Shown here: one piece after another, positions 28,857 through 29,927 of the stretch | How positions within the stretch are numbered: the first letter of the stretch is position 1 | Layout: every line of letters begins with the position of its first letter | IMG/VR virus record: IMGVR_UViG_3300030107_001760 | Span: 1 to 29,927 of that record | From: a virus | Reading direction: 5' to 3' (one strand) | DNA: 29,927 bases | Program-made: the position numbers and the translations under genes | Notes under the pieces: model-generated | What the model was told of the DNA's origin: nothing | What the model saw: only the letters and a program-made list of their open reading frames with translations | Database searches by the model: none

Positions 28857-29028
28857 CTACTTCTCCTGTTCCATTACATTCATAGCAAGGTATGACCCTC
28901 CAATCTGGAGGTTGACTATTAAAAATATGTTCTTCAAGCTCACCTGTACCACCACATTCCTGACATTCTTTTTCCTGTTTCTCAATAACAAGATTAGTCA
29001 TTGTGGTTTGCTCTAATATTTTAGTCAT
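28843..29028 (-). CDS. Small DnaJ-type zinc-finger protein
   Basis: This 61-aa protein has two CxxCxGTG halves, C22-x2-C25-GGTGE and C48-x2-C51-NGTGEV, the DnaJ central-domain pattern reduced to one zinc site. Small proteins of this kind (for example anti-TRAP) bind proteins or RNA. It is acidic apart from the finger. Its start sits in the AAGGAGATAACTAATGA junction that recurs in this region. It overlaps the zinc-ribbon gene upstream by 8 nt. Confidence 0.7.
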   Translation of the reverse strand: MTKILEQTTMTNLVIEKQEKECQECGGTGELEEHIFNSQPPDWRVIPCYECNGTGEVDEEI

Positions 29029-29176
29029 TAGTTATCTCCTTTGGTAAGTATACTACATGAAAAGAACCACAATTAGGACAGGATAAATTTGTTTCCATAC
29101 AATAGTCCTCATCTTCATGGTCAATATCATGGTCAGCACCCCATATTAACTTTGTGTTACAATGCCAACAGTTCAA
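29021..29176 (-). CDS. Small zinc-ribbon protein, TTG start (51 aa)
   Basis: TTG 29176 overlaps the previous stop (TTGA), with GGGGGA upstream as ribosome site. The frame encodes NCWHCNTKLIWGADHD and ETNLSCPNCGSFHVVY, giving C3-x2-C6 and C33-x2-C36. CWHC-x-LIWGxDHD followed by NLSCPxC is a pattern I recognise from small zinc-ribbon proteins in many phages. The role is unknown, perhaps regulation of transcription or a protein contact. Confidence 0.7.
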   Translation of the reverse strand: MNCWHCNTKLIWGADHDIDHEDEDYCMETNLSCPNCGSFHVVYLPKEITND

Positions 29177-29370
29177 TGGTGCATCCCCCAATTATGGTAA
29201 TCCTCAATGATACTATCATCATCAATAGTTATCTCATCATCCTGTAGTTCAATACCATACTCTTCCAAAAAGTTTTCTTTTAAAAGTTTGATATAATCTT
29301 CTTTACTTTCAGCTTGTAAATTATTACCTCCAAAAGTAACAGTAATTGTTGAAGTATATTCTTTACTCAT
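29173..29370 (-). CDS. Small acidic protein
   Basis: This 65-aa protein has a beta-strand opening (KEYTSTITVTFGGNN), a helix (ESKEDYIKLLKENFLEEYG) and a very acidic tail (LQDDEITIDDDSIIEDYHN). It begins in TAATG overlap. It has the same opening pattern (M-S/T-K/R-E, beta hairpin, then SKED/SEKE helix) as the gene at 29519-29698, so the two may be diverged duplicates. An inhibitor or DNA-mimic role is only a suggestion. Confidence 0.6.
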   Translation of the reverse strand: MSKEYTSTITVTFGGNNLQAESKEDYIKLLKENFLEEYGIELQDDEITIDDDSIIEDYHNWGMHH

Positions 29371-29539
29371 TAGTTTTCTCCCTCATTAGCTAGTTCATAC
29401 TTAACAAACTTTAGTTTCATTCTATCATCTGGATCAGGAAAAGGAAATCCAAAATGTTCCCATACCTCTGGCATCTCATCTCCATAGAGGTATACCCAAG
29501 TAGGTTTCTCTTTACTCATTAGTTATCTCCTTCATTAAC
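29359..29539. repeat. Repeated gene-junction sequence
   Basis: Two copies (29508-29539 and 29359-29390) of a roughly 32-bp sequence span a stop/ribosome-site/start junction and read ...NEG(D/E)N* followed by MSKE. A third shorter copy of AAGGAGATAACTAATGA is at 29025-29041, where it is read in a different upstream frame. The copies bracket the small genes like cassette ends. Confidence 0.55.
29370..29519 (-). CDS. Tiny acidic protein (49 aa)
   Basis: ATG 29519 overlaps the previous stop (TAATG) with GGAGA upstream, and the TAA overlaps the next ATG in the same way. The product is MSKEKPTWVYLYGDEMPEVW then GFPFPDPDDRMKLKFVKYEL. It ends NEGEN, as the upstream protein ends NEGDN. No known family. 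Confidence 0.6.
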   Translation of the reverse strand: MSKEKPTWVYLYGDEMPEVWEHFGFPFPDPDDRMKLKFVKYELANEGEN

Positions 29540-29698
29540 AACTTCTATTTTATCAATAGTTTCATCTAAATAATCTACATCAAGACCATTATCCAAACCA
29601 TCAGTAAACATATCTTCAGCTTCTTTTTCTGAATTAGCTAAAACTGTATATTCTGTTATCAAAGTACAGCTTGTAGTTATTTTATATTCTCTAGTCAT
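29519..29698 (-). CDS. Small acidic protein
   Basis: I prefer ATG 29698 (59 aa), five bases after GGAGG, to the longer frame from 29716 that would begin MMMEVH and overlie the ribosome site. The product has beta strands (TREYKITTSCTLITEYTVLA), an acidic helix (SEKEAEDMFTDGLDNGLDVD) and the end EVVNEGDN. The strand-helix-acidic tail order matches small phage proteins that add periodic 'ANSEKEAEE' helices. Possible paralogue of 29173-29370. Confidence 0.6.
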   Translation of the reverse strand: MTREYKITTSCTLITEYTVLANSEKEAEDMFTDGLDNGLDVDYLDETIDKIEVVNEGDN

Positions 29699-29909
29699 GT
29701 GTACCTCCATCATCATCTACGTTAGGTCTATTCCTACCCATAGCAAACTCACCTAGAGTTTTCTTTTTATCTTTAGTTTCAATAGCCATAGCCCATAAAG
29801 AACAGACCACAACAGTAGGTAAAACAAACACCATCTGCTCTGTTAGAAATGCAACTGTCCAACAAGGTACTAGCACCACTAAAGATTTTTTAATTAATGC
29901 TACTATCAT
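29691..29909 (-). CDS. Small membrane protein
   Basis: This 72-aa protein has two hydrophobic segments (ALIKKSLVVLVPCWTVAF, about 4-21; MVFVLPTVVVCSLWAMAI, about 26-43) and a hydrophilic, cytoplasmic-looking tail (KDKKKTLGEFAMGRNRPNVD). The TAATG at its start shows that another minus-strand frame (…RLGIV then stop at 29911-29909) comes in from beyond the window. GGGGA provides a ribosome site. Function unknown; small early membrane proteins may block superinfection. Confidence 0.6.
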   Translation of the reverse strand: MIVALIKKSLVVLVPCWTVAFLTEQMVFVLPTVVVCSLWAMAIETKDKKKTLGEFAMGRNRPNVDDDGGTHD

Positions 29910-29927
29910 TACACAATCCCCAATCTA

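Noticed and set aside
29699-29716. Upstream start MMMEVH for the small gene at 29519
   Set aside because: Those codons cover the GGAGG ribosome site that serves ATG 29698.
1-29927. tRNA genes, CRISPR arrays, insertion sequences, integrase or attachment sites
   Set aside because: I looked in all non-coding gaps and saw no cloverleaf, no spaced repeats, no transposase and no recombinase. The gaps are too short for most of these.

Overview
This window reads as about 30 kb of one tailed-phage genome, AT-rich (about one-third GC by eye) and packed almost without gaps. Gene content points to a short-tailed marine phage of the kind that infects SAR11-like Alphaproteobacteria (pelagiphage-like). The grounds are a T7-style replication set (family A DNA polymerase, gp4-like primase-helicase, gp2.5-like ssDNA-binding protein), a B12-dependent ribonucleotide reductase, a MazG-like pyrophosphohydrolase, tail-fibre genes opening with MPY[I/L]G, a 1,500-residue internal virion protein, and very low GC. 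The host is inferred from overall character, not from a database match. Terminase, portal, capsid, tail-tube, RNA polymerase and integrase genes are not in the window.

Layout. (1) 1-2780, plus strand: fibre and adhesin genes, including a C1q-like jelly-roll protein and a carbohydrate-binding-like fibre. (2) 2780-4600: a prolyl-4-hydroxylase-like 2OG-Fe(II) oxygenase, an exported protein, a membrane coiled-coil protein and a small protein carrying an embedded consensus promoter. (3) 4617-13697: internal and ejection-type virion proteins. (4) 13697-14875: two holin candidates and tiny genes, including an unusual two-frame locus. (5) 14875-16896: a 673-aa protein joining a repeat-rich N-terminus to a domain also known from bacterial mobile elements. 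The plus operon then meets the minus operon tail to tail, with a 14-bp overlap and two hairpins.

On the minus strand, read from the right end leftwards: (6) 29909-27139, at least 15 tiny, often acidic or zinc-binding genes; (7) 27142-21202, DNA polymerase, nuclease, SSB, Cas4/RecB-like nuclease, primase-helicase, unknown protein and second small nuclease; (8) 21202-17547, nucleotide and cofactor metabolism: DUF3310 protein, MazG-like enzyme, SufT/MIP18-like Fe-S protein, a second 2OG oxygenase and class II RNR; (9) 17537-17085, a SleB-type endolysin. Lysis is therefore split: enzyme at the end of the minus operon, holins near the end of the plus operon.

The genes form a lytic programme: small early proteins, then replication and dNTP supply, then lysis, with virion genes on the other strand. 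Most junctions are translationally coupled (TAATG, ATGA or GTGA overlaps). Five exact TTGACA-N16/17-TATAAT sequences, far more than chance predicts, suggest that host sigma-70 RNA polymerase transcribes both operons. Several of the small genes listed (44-58 aa) come from reading the gaps directly.
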